This document shows positions 53,327 to 62,122 of a DNA stretch of 64,000 nt, piece by piece; within the stretch, counting starts at the first letter, position 1, and every line of letters begins with the position of its first letter. Both the position numbers and the translations under genes were made by a program. The notes beneath the pieces are model-generated. The model was not told the DNA's origin. It saw only the letters and a program-made list of their open reading frames with translations, and did not search any database. This DNA comes from Bosea sp. 29B (GTDB lineage: Bacteria > Pseudomonadota > Alphaproteobacteria > Rhizobiales > Beijerinckiaceae), in contig NZ_LR733817.1 of the NCBI RefSeq assembly GCF_902506165.1, positions 4,679,625 to 4,743,624 of the forward strand. The letters run 5' to 3'.

Positions 53327-54058
53327 ATGTTCGAGAAAGACGTTTCCATCGTCACCCGGCACGGCCGGATGCCGGCCTTCGCCGTCAGGCCGGAGGGGCC
53401 GGGACCCTACCCGGTCGTCATCCTCTATATGGACGCGCCCGGCATCCGCGAGGAGTTGCGCCATATGGCGCGCCGGATCGCGACCGCCGGCTATTACTGC
53501 CTGCTGCCCGATCTCTATTACCGGATCGGCACCGTGCGTTTCGACCTGCCGCGGCGTGATGAGCGCATGTCGGCCGTGGTCGGCGCCTGCATGCGCTCGA
53601 TCGACAATGAGCGCACCACCGACGATACCGCCGGCATGCTCGCCTTCCTCGATGGCGAAGCGGAAGCGAATGCCCAGAAGGTCTCCTGCCTCGGCTTCTG
53701 CATGAGCGGGCGCTATGTCGTCGCGGCCGCGGCCAAGTTCGGCCCGCGCATCGCCTCGGCCGCCTCGCTCTATGGCGTCGGCCTTGTCACCGAGGATGAG
53801 GGCTCGCCGCACAAGCTGGTCGCGAAGGTGCCGGGCGAGCTCTATTTCGCCTTCGCCGAGACCGACGGCGCTGCCCCGCCGGCGACGATCGCCGCGCTGC
53901 AGGAGGCGCTCGCCGCGACCAGCGTGACGCATGATGTCGACGTCTTCCCGAACAGCGAGCACGGCTACTGCTTTACCGCTGGCCGCTGCTACCAGCCGGA
54001 GGCGGCCGAGGCGACCTGGACCAAGCTCTTCGCGCTCTGGAAGCGGACGCTGGCGTAA
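53327..54058 (+). CDS. Dienelactone hydrolase-family protein
   Basis: This 243-residue alpha/beta-hydrolase has a Cys125 nucleophile in SCLGFCMSGRYV (GxCxxG elbow), an Asp near AETDGAAPP and His in NSEHGYCF, the Cys-His-Asp triad of dienelactone hydrolases. It probably opens a lactone or hydrolyses an ester intermediate in the cytoplasm. Position in the thiolase operon links it to a ring-cleavage-like or lactone step. Confidence 0.9.
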   Translation: MFEKDVSIVTRHGRMPAFAVRPEGPGPYPVVILYMDAPGIREELRHMARRIATAGYYCLLPDLYYRIGTVRFDLPRRDERMSAVVGACMRSIDNERTTDDTAGMLAFLDGEAEANAQKVSCLGFCMSGRYVVAAAAKFGPRIASAASLYGVGLVTEDEGSPHKLVAKVPGELYFAFAETDGAAPPATIAALQEALAATSVTHDVDVFPNSEHGYCFTAGRCYQPEAAEATWTKLFALWKRTLA

Positions 54059-54103
54059 GCTCATGGGCCCGATAGCGCGCAACATGCACGATCGGACGCA
54101 GCC

Positions 54104-55126
54104 ATGACGGCGCGGCGCCCCTATGCCGGCCTCACCGTTGCCGAGGTGATCTCAGACGCGGCTGACGATGCGCTCGTGCTCGCCGCCGGCATGACGGGAC
54201 GCATCCTCGCCGATCTCGGCGCTGAGGTGATCTGCCGGCAGGGGCGCGAACGCGGCTTCGATGATAGTACCGAGCTGTTCCTGTCGCGCGGCAAGACGAG
54301 GTCGAACGAGAGTGTGGGCGAACTGCTCGCTCGCGCCGGTGTTGCACTCGTCGATGGCGCTGTGCTGCTGGAACGTGGGCGGGCGGGCCTGCCTACCGTC
54401 ACTGCGGTGCTCAGCTTATTCGGCGGAGCCCTCGCTGAATGCGACAGGCCGGCCAGCGCCTTCACCGCCGCGGCTTCGGCCGGACTGCTGGCGATGGTGG
54501 GCGATCCCCAGCGCGAGCCCTTGCGCCTCGGCGGCCACCAGGAGGCCTTCGCCCTCGGTCTCTGCGCCTATGGCGGCGTGGCGGCGGCGCTGGCTTCGGC
54601 GCGTCCAAAAGGCGTTCCCGTCACGATCCGGGCCAGCCTGCTCGAGACCCTCGTCTGGCTGAACTGGAAGGCCGTGCCGCTGGAGGGCTACGATGTCTTG
54701 CCGGGCCGCACCGGCGCTGCCGCGGAATGGCAGGTGCTGCGCTGCGCCGACGGCTACGCTGTGCTGGTCTATCAGGAGCCGGACTGGCCGCGGCTGAAGG
54801 CGGCACTGGCGGAGCCCGCGCTGGGCGAGCCGCGCTTTTCGACACGCGCCAGCCGGCTCGCCTATCTGGTTGAGCTCGCCGCGATCATCGAGCGGCGCTT
54901 CCTGACATTGACCCGCCGGGAGATCCACGGCTTGGCCCGGCAGCACCGCCTGCCGCTCGGGCCAGTCTGGAGCCCGACCGAGGCTTTCGACGAACCGCAC
55001 AACCAGGCGCGCGGCCTGTTCGAGCCACTTGGTGTCGATCCTGGAGTGCAGGCACCGCGCCTGCCGCTGGCCTGGCTCGATCAAGCGGCGGCTCGACAAG
55101 CTGAGATTACGGTGGGAGCAGCCTGA
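54104..55126 (+). CDS. Class III (CaiB/BaiF) CoA-transferase homologue, degenerate
   Basis: This 340-residue protein aligns with CaiB-type CoA-transferases (ILADLGAEVICRQGRER near the N-terminus; ALGEPRFSTRASRLAYLVEL near the C-terminus). It lacks the D-VENFRPG segment, and the catalytic Asp is not present: around residue 145 the helix start reads LGGHQEAFALGLCAYGG. It overlaps the next CoA-transferase by one base. It may act as a non-catalytic partner or have lost activity. Confidence 0.75.
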   Translation: MTARRPYAGLTVAEVISDAADDALVLAAGMTGRILADLGAEVICRQGRERGFDDSTELFLSRGKTRSNESVGELLARAGVALVDGAVLLERGRAGLPTVTAVLSLFGGALAECDRPASAFTAAASAGLLAMVGDPQREPLRLGGHQEAFALGLCAYGGVAAALASARPKGVPVTIRASLLETLVWLNWKAVPLEGYDVLPGRTGAAAEWQVLRCADGYAVLVYQEPDWPRLKAALAEPALGEPRFSTRASRLAYLVELAAIIERRFLTLTRREIHGLARQHRLPLGPVWSPTEAFDEPHNQARGLFEPLGVDPGVQAPRLPLAWLDQAAARQAEITVGAA

Positions 55127-56280
55127 TGAAGCTGCTGGAAGGCTGCCGCGTCCTCGATCTCGGCATCATCACCGCGGGCGCTGCGACCGCCGCTTTGCTC
55201 GCCGATTTCGGCGCCGAGGTGATCAAGGTGGAATCGCCGACCTATCGCGATCCGTTCCGCGCCTGGAGCGCGCAGGACGAGCCGGGCGCGATGCCGCCAC
55301 TGTTCCGCGCCACCAACCGCAACAAGCGCGCGATCAGCATCGACCTGAAGCGGCCGGAAGGGCAGGCGATCCTGCTGCGCCTGGTCCGTCGTGCCGATGT
55401 CGTGGTCGAGAATTTTCGCCGTGGCGTGATGGAAGGGCTCGGACTGAGCTTCGCCAGGCTGCGCGAGGCCAATCCCGACATCATCCTCGCCTCTATCTCG
55501 AGCCAGGGCGAGACCGGTCCCGATGCCGGCCATGTCTCCTATGGCTCGACGCTGGAGGCGCTGAGCGGCCTCGCCTGGGTGACCGGCTATGAGGGCGGCA
55601 AGCCGGAAGTTTCCGGCCGCGACGTCAACTATCCCGACCAGATCGTCGCGCTGTTCGCGGCCGGGGCGATCGCGACCGCGCTGCGCTCGGTGCGCAAGGG
55701 CGAGGGCGGCAGCCATCTCGACCTGTCGCAGCGCGATCTCGCCGCCTTCATGATTGGCGATCGCTTTGCCGCTGCCTCGCAGGGCGAGGCCGTCACTCGC
55801 CAGGGCAATGCCCAGCCGCAATATCCGCTGCAGGACTGTTTCCTCGCCGCCGATGGCATCTGGGTCGCGCTTTCAGTCTCGGCCCCGGCGTTGCCGCTGC
55901 TGTTGGATGTGCTCGCGGCTGGTGATCTCGATCGCCTGGATGCCCTGCGGACCGCCGTCACTGCTGCGATCAAGGCGCGGCCGGCCCGGGAGGCGGTGAG
56001 CTTCTTCGTCGGACTCGGCGTGCCCGCCGCTATCGTCAATGACGGCAACGGCATGATGATCGATTGGGGCGAGGCCTGGCAGCACGCGCTGCAGCGCGAC
56101 GAGCAAGGCCTGATCGTCAAGGGCTTCCCGCTCCAGGTCGACGAGGCGTCGCTCGCGATCGCACGTCCGGCTCCGCAAGTTGGCGCCGAGACCTATGCCG
56201 TCCTTGCCGGGATCGCCGGCTATAGCCGCAGCGAGATCGCCGACTTCGCCGCGGCGGGGATCGTCGAGACCGCGCGCTGA
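55126..56280 (+). CDS. Class III (CaiB/BaiF) CoA-transferase
   Basis: This 384-residue enzyme has the family features: LLADFGAEVIKVESPTYRDP (about 25-44), NRNKRAISIDLKRPEGQ, VVVENFRRGVMEGLGLS, and the catalytic Asp171 in VNYPDQIVALFAAGAIATAL. It moves CoA between carboxylates, activating the pathway acid without ATP. The start overlaps the degenerate paralogue. It is the last gene of the box C operon. Confidence 0.93.
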   Translation: MKLLEGCRVLDLGIITAGAATAALLADFGAEVIKVESPTYRDPFRAWSAQDEPGAMPPLFRATNRNKRAISIDLKRPEGQAILLRLVRRADVVVENFRRGVMEGLGLSFARLREANPDIILASISSQGETGPDAGHVSYGSTLEALSGLAWVTGYEGGKPEVSGRDVNYPDQIVALFAAGAIATALRSVRKGEGGSHLDLSQRDLAAFMIGDRFAAASQGEAVTRQGNAQPQYPLQDCFLAADGIWVALSVSAPALPLLLDVLAAGDLDRLDALRTAVTAAIKARPAREAVSFFVGLGVPAAIVNDGNGMMIDWGEAWQHALQRDEQGLIVKGFPLQVDEASLAIARPAPQVGAETYAVLAGIAGYSRSEIADFAAAGIVETAR

Positions 56281-56299
56281 GGCGAAGGGTGCCGGCCGC

Positions 56300-57253
56300 T
56301 CAGGCCGGCACCAGGCTCTCGCCGCCAGGCAGCCGCATATGGCGGACGGTCGCTTCGTATTCGATCGATTGCCCGAGGATCCAGTCGCGGAATTCGGCGA
56401 CGCCCGGCTTCTTCACCGCATGCTCGACATAGGTGAGGTAGTAGGCAATGCCGTTGTCGTGGATGAAGTCGAACGGTGCGACCAGCCGACCTGCATTCAG
56501 GTCCTCCAGCACCAGCGCCATCTGCCCGATCGCCATGCCGATGCCTTCCATCGCCGATTGATAGGCGAGGGTCGAGCTTTCGAAATAGAGGCCGCGGTCG
56601 CTCTCGATCTGCTCGCCGCCGGCGGCATCGAGCCATTCGCGCCAGTCAGTCGGGCGGACGGTGGAGTGCAGCAGGGTCTGCTCGACGAGGATGTCGATGC
56701 CAATCTCGGGGCCGAGGCGCTCCAGGAAGGCCGGGCTGCATACCGGGATCAGGGCGCTGCCGGCGAGGCGGTGCGAGACCAGCCCCGGCCAATCGCCGTC
56801 GCCCTGCTGGATCGCGATGTCGATATCACCCATCGAGAGCTGGTTGATCGGCCGCGGCGAGAGTGAGGTCGCAAGCTGGATCTCGCGCTTCGGATAGAGG
56901 CGATGGAACAGCGGCAGGCGCGGCACGAGCCAGCGCAAGGTGAAGGTCATCGGGCAGTGCACCCGCAGCGAGCTTTCCCCTTGCGCGCCCATTAGCCGCT
57001 TGGTGGCGCGCTCCATCTGGTCGAAGGCGGTGCCGAGCGCCGCGACATAGTCGTTCGCCTCGGCGGAGATGCGCAGATCCCGGCCGGTGCGCTCGAACAG
57101 CTCGACCCCGAGCACGTCCTCCAGCAGCTTGATCTGCCGGCTGATCGCGCCGGGCGTCACCGAGAGCTCGTCGGCGGCCTTGGTGAAGCTGACATGCCGG
57201 CCGGCCGCCTCGAAGGCGCGCAACGCGTTCAGCGGGGGCAGGCGACGCAGCAT
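56300..57253 (-). CDS. LysR-family regulator, likely master regulator of the CoA-catabolic region
   Basis: This 317-residue protein has an N-terminal winged helix-turn-helix (VSFTKAADELSVTPGAISRQ, about 20-39; LFERTGRDLRI) and a LysR substrate-binding domain of the GcvA-like group. It lies between two operons of the region and is divergent from the GST operon, with a LysR box in the shared gap (57266-57307). Five copies of that box in the window make it the obvious candidate activator. The effector is probably a pathway acid or CoA ester. Confidence 0.92.
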   Translation of the reverse strand: MLRRLPPLNALRAFEAAGRHVSFTKAADELSVTPGAISRQIKLLEDVLGVELFERTGRDLRISAEANDYVAALGTAFDQMERATKRLMGAQGESSLRVHCPMTFTLRWLVPRLPLFHRLYPKREIQLATSLSPRPINQLSMGDIDIAIQQGDGDWPGLVSHRLAGSALIPVCSPAFLERLGPEIGIDILVEQTLLHSTVRPTDWREWLDAAGGEQIESDRGLYFESSTLAYQSAMEGIGMAIGQMALVLEDLNAGRLVAPFDFIHDNGIAYYLTYVEHAVKKPGVAEFRDWILGQSIEYEATVRHMRLPGGESLVPA

Positions 57254-57265
57254 ATCTCACACGCT

Positions 57266-57307
57266 TGATGATTCCTCACAGGTGGCCTCCCTTTTAGTCG
57301 ATTGACG
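57266..57307 (+). promoter_or_regulatory. LysR-type box E, between LysR and the GST operon
   Basis: TGATGATTCCTCA (57266-57278), 13 bp, then TTTTAGTCGATTGACG (57292-57307) facing the GST gene, with TTGACG as possible -35. It is the most diverged copy and starts 13 bp from the LysR ATG, so binding should also repress LysR. The rest of the 57254-57491 gap holds a TGGATCA direct repeat near 57350 and nothing else clear. Confidence 0.6.
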
Positions 57308-57491
57308 CTTTTGCGCTTTTCGCGTTGCTTGTGGGTCGCGGGCGATGATGGATCAAATCGCTTGGATCATCAACAGGATGAAGCATGTTTTGCCTCGGTT
57401 TCGAGCCGATTTCGATGCAGGTGCGAGCGCCGCGGCTAGATTCCGCGGCGGTTCCGTCTCATGTGATTTTTCCTGAGCCTGAGGCGGCCAA

Positions 57492-58157
57492 ATGATGAGG
57501 CTTTTCTGGTCGCCACGCTCGCCTTTCGTTCGCAAGGTCCTGGTCGTCGTCCATGAGGTCGGCCTCGACGATGCGATTGAGCGCGTGCCGATGGTCATCC
57601 TCTCTACTCAGCCGAACGACACGCTGCTCGCGCTCAATCCGCTCGGCCAGATTCCGACGCTGGTCACCGAGGGCGGCGAGGCAATCTACGATTCCGTGGC
57701 GATCTGCCATTATCTCGACGTCGTGCGCGGCGATGGCCGGTTGCATCCGGCAGTCCCCGAGGCACGGACGGCCGCGCTGCGGCGCCAGGCGCTCGGCGAC
57801 GGGCTCTCCTGGTTGTTGCTCAACTGGCTGGGCGAGCGCTCGCGTCGGCAGGGCGAGCAATCGGCGATGCGCATCGCCGCCGTGCACAAGAAGCTACCGC
57901 ACATCTTCCGGGTGCTCGAGGCTGAGGCCGCCGCGGCGGATGCCGCGACCTTCGATGTCGGCCATGCCGCGATCGTCGCGGCGCTCGGCTATCTCGATTT
58001 CCGCTTCGCGCCGGATTTCCTCTGGCATGAGCGCTATCCGCGCCTGGCGCAATGGTGGCAGGCGGCGCAGCAGCGCCCCTCCGTCGCCGCGACGGTGCAT
58101 TACGACGAACTCGCGACGGCCGGCTCCGCCCTGTCGCGCCAGAAGGGCAGGGCATGA
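57492..58157 (+). CDS. Glutathione S-transferase-like protein
   Basis: This 221-residue protein has an N-terminal thioredoxin fold (MMRLFWSPRSPFVRK, Ser near residue 10 as likely thiolate stabiliser; NPLGQIPTLVTEGGEAIYDS for the gamma-glutamyl site) and a C-terminal helical domain. Glutathione transferases in catabolic operons often isomerise or dehalogenate intermediates. It overlaps the second thiolase-like gene by four bases (ATGA). Confidence 0.9.
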   Translation: MMRLFWSPRSPFVRKVLVVVHEVGLDDAIERVPMVILSTQPNDTLLALNPLGQIPTLVTEGGEAIYDSVAICHYLDVVRGDGRLHPAVPEARTAALRRQALGDGLSWLLLNWLGERSRRQGEQSAMRIAAVHKKLPHIFRVLEAEAAAADAATFDVGHAAIVAALGYLDFRFAPDFLWHERYPRLAQWWQAAQQRPSVAATVHYDELATAGSALSRQKGRA

Positions 58158-59323
58158 GTGTCAACGGACAGGCCTATATCGTCGGCGCCTATGAGCATCC
58201 GCTGCGCAAGGCGCCGGACAAGTCGCTGGCGCAATTGCATGCCGAGGTCGCACTCGGCGCGCTCGCCGATGCCGGGCTGAGCAAGGACGATGTCGACGGC
58301 TATTTCTGCGGCGGCGACGTGCCGGGCACCGGCCCGTTCTCGATGGTCGACTATCTCAATCTCAAGGTCCGCCACGCCGATTCCACCAATATCGGCGGCG
58401 CCTCCTACATCCTGCACGTCAACCATGCGGCGCAGGCGATTGCCGCCGGGAAATGCGATGTGGCGCTGGTCACGCTCGCTGGCCGGCCGCGCAGCGAGGG
58501 CGTTCCCAAGGGCGGGCTGAAGCGGGCCGACAGCCCGGTCCAGCCGGACTATGCCTGGGAAACGCCCTTCGGCATGACGATCCTCAACGTCTACGCCATG
58601 TGTGCGATGCGCCACATGCACGAATTCGGCACGACCCCCGAGCAACTGGCCTGGGTCAAGGTCGCGGCCTCGCATCACGCGCAGCACAATCCCAACGCCA
58701 TGCTGCGCGATCTCGTCACCGTCGACGACGTGCTGAACTCGACGCTGGTCGCCGACCCCCTGCACAAGCTCGATTGCTGCATCGTCTCGGATGGCGGCGG
58801 CGCCGTCATCGTCACCCGGCCCGAGATCGCCCGCCAACTGAAGCGCCCGCTGGTCAAGATCCGCGGCGCCGGCGAGGCGGTGAAGCACACCGCTGGCGGC
58901 GCGATCGATCTGACCTATTCGGCCGGCCGTTTCAGCGGCGCTGCGGCCTTCGCCGAGGCCGGATTGACGCCGGCCGACGTCAAATATGCCTCGGTCTATG
59001 ACAGCTTCACCATCACCGTGATCGTGCAGCTCGAGGATCTCGGCTTCTGTGCCAAGGGCGAGGGCGGCCGCTTCGTCGCCGACGGCAACCTGATCGCCGG
59101 TGTCGGCCGCTTGCCGGTCAACACCGATGGCGGAGGCTTGTGCAACAACCATCCGTTCAATCGCGGCGGCATCACCAAGATCATCGAGGCCGTCCGGCAA
59201 TTGCGCGGCGAGGCGCATCCGGCCGTCCAGGTCGCCAATTGCGACATCGCGCTGGCGCACGGCACCGGCGGCATGCTTGGCACCCGGCATGGCGGCGCCA
59301 CCCTCATCATGGAGCGGGAGTGA
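58154..59323 (+). CDS. Second thiolase-fold protein, Ltp/SCP2-aldolase type (no nucleophilic Cys)
   Basis: This 389-residue thiolase-superfamily protein starts at ATG 58154 overlapping the GST stop. The nucleophile region reads TNIGGASYILHVNHAAQAI, with Gly where the Cys of classic thiolases would be. ASVYDSFTITVIVQLEDLGF and LPVNTDGGGLCNNHPFNRGG match the lipid-transfer/aldolase subgroup. It is followed 5 bp later by its DUF35 partner. Two such pairs in one regulon suggest two successive chain-shortening steps. Confidence 0.87.
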   Translation: MSVNGQAYIVGAYEHPLRKAPDKSLAQLHAEVALGALADAGLSKDDVDGYFCGGDVPGTGPFSMVDYLNLKVRHADSTNIGGASYILHVNHAAQAIAAGKCDVALVTLAGRPRSEGVPKGGLKRADSPVQPDYAWETPFGMTILNVYAMCAMRHMHEFGTTPEQLAWVKVAASHHAQHNPNAMLRDLVTVDDVLNSTLVADPLHKLDCCIVSDGGGAVIVTRPEIARQLKRPLVKIRGAGEAVKHTAGGAIDLTYSAGRFSGAAAFAEAGLTPADVKYASVYDSFTITVIVQLEDLGFCAKGEGGRFVADGNLIAGVGRLPVNTDGGGLCNNHPFNRGGITKIIEAVRQLRGEAHPAVQVANCDIALAHGTGGMLGTRHGGATLIMERE

Positions 59324-59328
59324 GGCCC

Positions 59329-59715
59329 ATGTCGGTTTTGCGTGAGGCGCTGGATCACCAGCCCGAGACCAGGGCGTTCTGGAGCGAGCTTGCCGAGGGC
59401 CGCTTCAAGCTGCGCCACTGCCGTGCCTGCGAGCGGGCGCACTGGTATCCGCGGGCGATCTGCCCGTATTGCGCCAGCCCGGAGACGGAATGGCGGGCGG
59501 CGAGCGGGCGGGGCACGATCTACTCCTACAGCATCGCCCGCACGGCGGCCGAGCCCTTCGCCATCGCCTATGTCACCCTCGCGGAGGGGCCGACCATGAT
59601 GACCAATATCGTCGGCAGCGACTTCGGGGAGATCGCGATCGGCAGGCCCGTCGAGATCGCCTTCGGCCATGAGGCTGAAGACGGCATCACCTTGCCGGTG
59701 TTCAGGCTCGTCTGA
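59329..59715 (+). CDS. Second DUF35 Zn-ribbon/OB-fold protein
   Basis: This 128-residue protein has zinc-ribbon cysteines at 31, 34, 45 and 48 (HCRACERAHWYPRAICPYC) and an OB fold (GTIYSYSIARTAAEP). The ATG at 59329 is the start that matches the family N-terminus. It should form a complex with the thiolase-like protein encoded just upstream. Confidence 0.9.
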   Translation: MSVLREALDHQPETRAFWSELAEGRFKLRHCRACERAHWYPRAICPYCASPETEWRAASGRGTIYSYSIARTAAEPFAIAYVTLAEGPTMMTNIVGSDFGEIAIGRPVEIAFGHEAEDGITLPVFRLV

Positions 59716-59795
59716 GGCGCGCCTACGCCACACCGATTGGCGCCGCGTGCTCGATCACGCCGCGCGCGACCATAACGAGATCAGAGGAAACGACC

Positions 59796-61160
59796 ATGCC
59801 GACAGCCCTGTCACGCGCGCTTGCCGGTTTCGCCTCCGGCCTGCGGTATGAGCACTTGCCGGCCCGGGCGATTGAGGCTGTCCGCATCGGCATGGCCGAT
59901 ACGGTCGGCGTCATGCTCTCCGGCATCGACATGCCGGTCTCCCGTCATGTCCTCGCCAGCCTCGGCACGCGCGGCGTCAAGAATGAGGCCCGCATCCAGC
60001 TCGGTACCGAGACAGCCTCGGTCGCCGATGCGACGCTGGTCAACGCTGTGACGACCAGCAGCGTCGTCTTCGACGACGTCGCCTTCGCCGGCTGCCATAC
60101 CAGCACCGTGCTGATGCCGGCGCTGCTCGCCGAGGGCGAGCGGATCGGCGCCAGCGGCAGGCGGGTCATCCAGGCCTATGCCGCCGGCTACGAAGCCTGG
60201 GCGCGGCTCGCCGAGCGCGATCCCGACAGCTATTCGAGCAAGGGCTGGCACGCCACCGCATGCTTCGGTCCATTGGCCGTTGCCCTCGCCCTCGCTAATC
60301 TGCGCGGCTTCGACGAGGCGACGACGCTGCGCGCACTCGGCATCGCCGCCTCGATGTCGGGCGGCATCACCGCGAGCTTCGACACCGATGTCGGTCCGTT
60401 CCAGATCGGCCGTGGCGCCGCCGGTGGCGTGCTGGCGGTGCAGCTCGCCGAGGCCGGCATGTCGGCGCCGGCCGATGCGCTGGAACGCTCGGGGCGCGGC
60501 ATGCTGGTCGCGCTCTCGCCCAAGGGCGCCGTCGATCTGGAGAGCCCGCTCGATGATCTTGGCAGTGCCTGGCGCCTCGAAAGCATCGGCATCAACGTCA
60601 AGCAGTACCCGTTCGGCAATATCGCGCAGCGAGCCGTGGACGGCGCGCTCGACCTTGCGAACGCGCATGACGTCAAGCCTCAGCAGGTCATGCGGGTCGA
60701 ATTGCTGATCAGCGACGCCCAATACGCGGTGATCTCGAAATCGCCCTCGGTGCTGCATTTCGTGCCGTCGCACAGCGTGCCGCTGGCGGTCGTTGCGGCG
60801 CTGTTCGAGAAGCGCGTCACCTTCGATGCGCTGGAGGAGAGCTTCCACGGCCGCCCGGACGTCCAGGCGCTCCTGCAGAAGGTCGAGACCGTCGCCGACA
60901 GCCGCATCCCGGCTGACACCCAGCCCAATCTCGGCTTCAGCGGCGGCGTCCGGCTGCATCTCGCCGATGGCCGCGTGCTCGAAAGCCCCAGTGTCGATTA
61001 CGCCCGCGGTCACTGGACGCGGCCGATGAGCGAGGCCGAACTCTGGCAGAAATTCTGGTCCTGCAGCAGCAAGCAGCTCGCCCAGCCGCAGGCGGAAAAG
61101 CTCTTCGCCAGCCTGATCAGGCTCGACGAGGTCGCGAATGTCGGAACGCTCAATCGTTGA
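59796..61160 (+). CDS. MmgE/PrpD-family protein
   Basis: This 454-residue protein has the MmgE/PrpD fold: DTVGVMLSGIDMPVSRHVL near residue 30, a GWHATACFGPLAVALALAN segment near 150-170, and the second domain with KQYPFGNIAQRAVDGALDLA. Family members are 2-methylcitrate dehydratase, cis-aconitate decarboxylase and iminodisuccinate epimerase, all acting on polycarboxylates. The best role is a (de)hydratase or decarboxylase on an acidic intermediate. It is the last gene of the GST operon. Confidence 0.9.
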   Translation: MPTALSRALAGFASGLRYEHLPARAIEAVRIGMADTVGVMLSGIDMPVSRHVLASLGTRGVKNEARIQLGTETASVADATLVNAVTTSSVVFDDVAFAGCHTSTVLMPALLAEGERIGASGRRVIQAYAAGYEAWARLAERDPDSYSSKGWHATACFGPLAVALALANLRGFDEATTLRALGIAASMSGGITASFDTDVGPFQIGRGAAGGVLAVQLAEAGMSAPADALERSGRGMLVALSPKGAVDLESPLDDLGSAWRLESIGINVKQYPFGNIAQRAVDGALDLANAHDVKPQQVMRVELLISDAQYAVISKSPSVLHFVPSHSVPLAVVAALFEKRVTFDALEESFHGRPDVQALLQKVETVADSRIPADTQPNLGFSGGVRLHLADGRVLESPSVDYARGHWTRPMSEAELWQKFWSCSSKQLAQPQAEKLFASLIRLDEVANVGTLNR

Positions 61161-61211
61161 GTGATCGCGATGATGAGCGGCCGCAAAGAGCGGCCGTATT
61201 GAGCTTTCGAT

Positions 61212-61252
61212 TGAGGAAAGCTCATTCGACTGCGCGGTTAACTCGTTTGACC
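61212..61252 (+). promoter_or_regulatory. LysR-type box D, upstream of the enoyl-CoA hydratase operon
   Basis: TGAGGAAAGCTCA (61212-61224), exactly 12 bp, then GTTAACTCGTTTGACC (61237-61252), 60 bp before the enoyl-CoA hydratase ATG. It is one of the four clear copies with a 12-bp gap. Confidence 0.75.
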
Positions 61253-61311
61253 GGTGATGGCGCCGGTCCTACCTCGACTGCAGTCAGCGTTTGATCCGGC
61301 GGAGAGTCTGG

Positions 61312-62103
61312 ATGGTCCCCGACACCCCATCGCTACAGTTCAGCCAGGCCGGTCATGTCGCCACCATCGTGCTCGACCGGCAGCCGGCGCTGAACGCGAT
61401 CGACCCGGAGACGGGAGCGGCGCTCGTCACCTGCTTCGAGCATATCGCACGCGATGACGGCATCCGGGCCGTGGTCCTGACCGGAGCGGGCGAGCGGGCT
61501 TTCAGCGCTGGCGCCGATCTCAAGAAGACCGCCGAGGTCTCCGGCCCCTATGCGGCGCAGGCTTTCGCCGGCGGCGGCGATAGCAGCTTCGCCGCGGCGC
61601 TCGATTGCGAGAAGCCGTTGATCGCCGCGATCAATGGCTTGGCTCTCGGGGGTGGGCTGGAGTTCGCCTTGGCTTGCGACATCAGGCTGGCGGCGCCGCA
61701 GGCGCGCTTCGGCCTGCCGGAGGTCAAGGTCGGCACGATCCCGGGAGCCGGCGGCACGCAGCGTCTGCCGCGCAGCATCGGGCAGAGCGATGCGATGCTG
61801 ATGCTGCTCTCGGGCGACATGATCGACGCACCGGAGGCGCTGCGCCTTGGGCTGATCAGCCGGATTGTTCCTGCGCCGGATCTGCTGGCGGAAGCGCAAG
61901 CGCTTGCCGCCAGGATCGCGGCGAATGCGCCGCTCTCGGTCCGGGCGGTCAAGCGCCTCGTCCGCAGCGGCGGCGAACTGCCATTGCCCGAGGCGCTGCG
62001 GTTGGAGCGGCTGGTCTGGGGCATGCTGCGCGATACGCAGGACAGGGCTGAAGGCCGGCGCGCCTTCGCCGAGAAACGCCCGCCCGTCTTCACCGGGCGC
62101 TGA
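61312..62103 (+). CDS. Enoyl-CoA hydratase/isomerase-family protein
   Basis: This 263-residue crotonase-fold enzyme starts at ATG 61312 after GGAGAG; a TTG seven codons earlier is less likely. It has the oxyanion-hole segments RAFSAGADLKKT and NGLALGGGLEFALACD and the catalytic-region Glu in GLPEVKVGTIPGAGGTQRLP. It should hydrate a 2-enoyl-CoA to the 3-hydroxyacyl-CoA that a following aldolase or thiolase-like enzyme could cleave. It heads a rightward operon under LysR box D. Confidence 0.93.
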   Translation: MVPDTPSLQFSQAGHVATIVLDRQPALNAIDPETGAALVTCFEHIARDDGIRAVVLTGAGERAFSAGADLKKTAEVSGPYAAQAFAGGGDSSFAAALDCEKPLIAAINGLALGGGLEFALACDIRLAAPQARFGLPEVKVGTIPGAGGTQRLPRSIGQSDAMLMLLSGDMIDAPEALRLGLISRIVPAPDLLAEAQALAARIAANAPLSVRAVKRLVRSGGELPLPEALRLERLVWGMLRDTQDRAEGRRAFAEKRPPVFTGR

Positions 62104-62122
62104 GACTGGAAACGAGAGGCCT

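Noticed and set aside
54104-56280. One CoA-transferase gene split by a frameshift
   Set aside because: Each half is a near full-length CaiB-type protein with its own N-terminus, so this is a tandem pair, not a broken gene.
61291-61311. A TTG start for the enoyl-CoA hydratase
   Set aside because: ATG at 61312 has GGAGAG at a good distance and gives the normal crotonase N-terminus.
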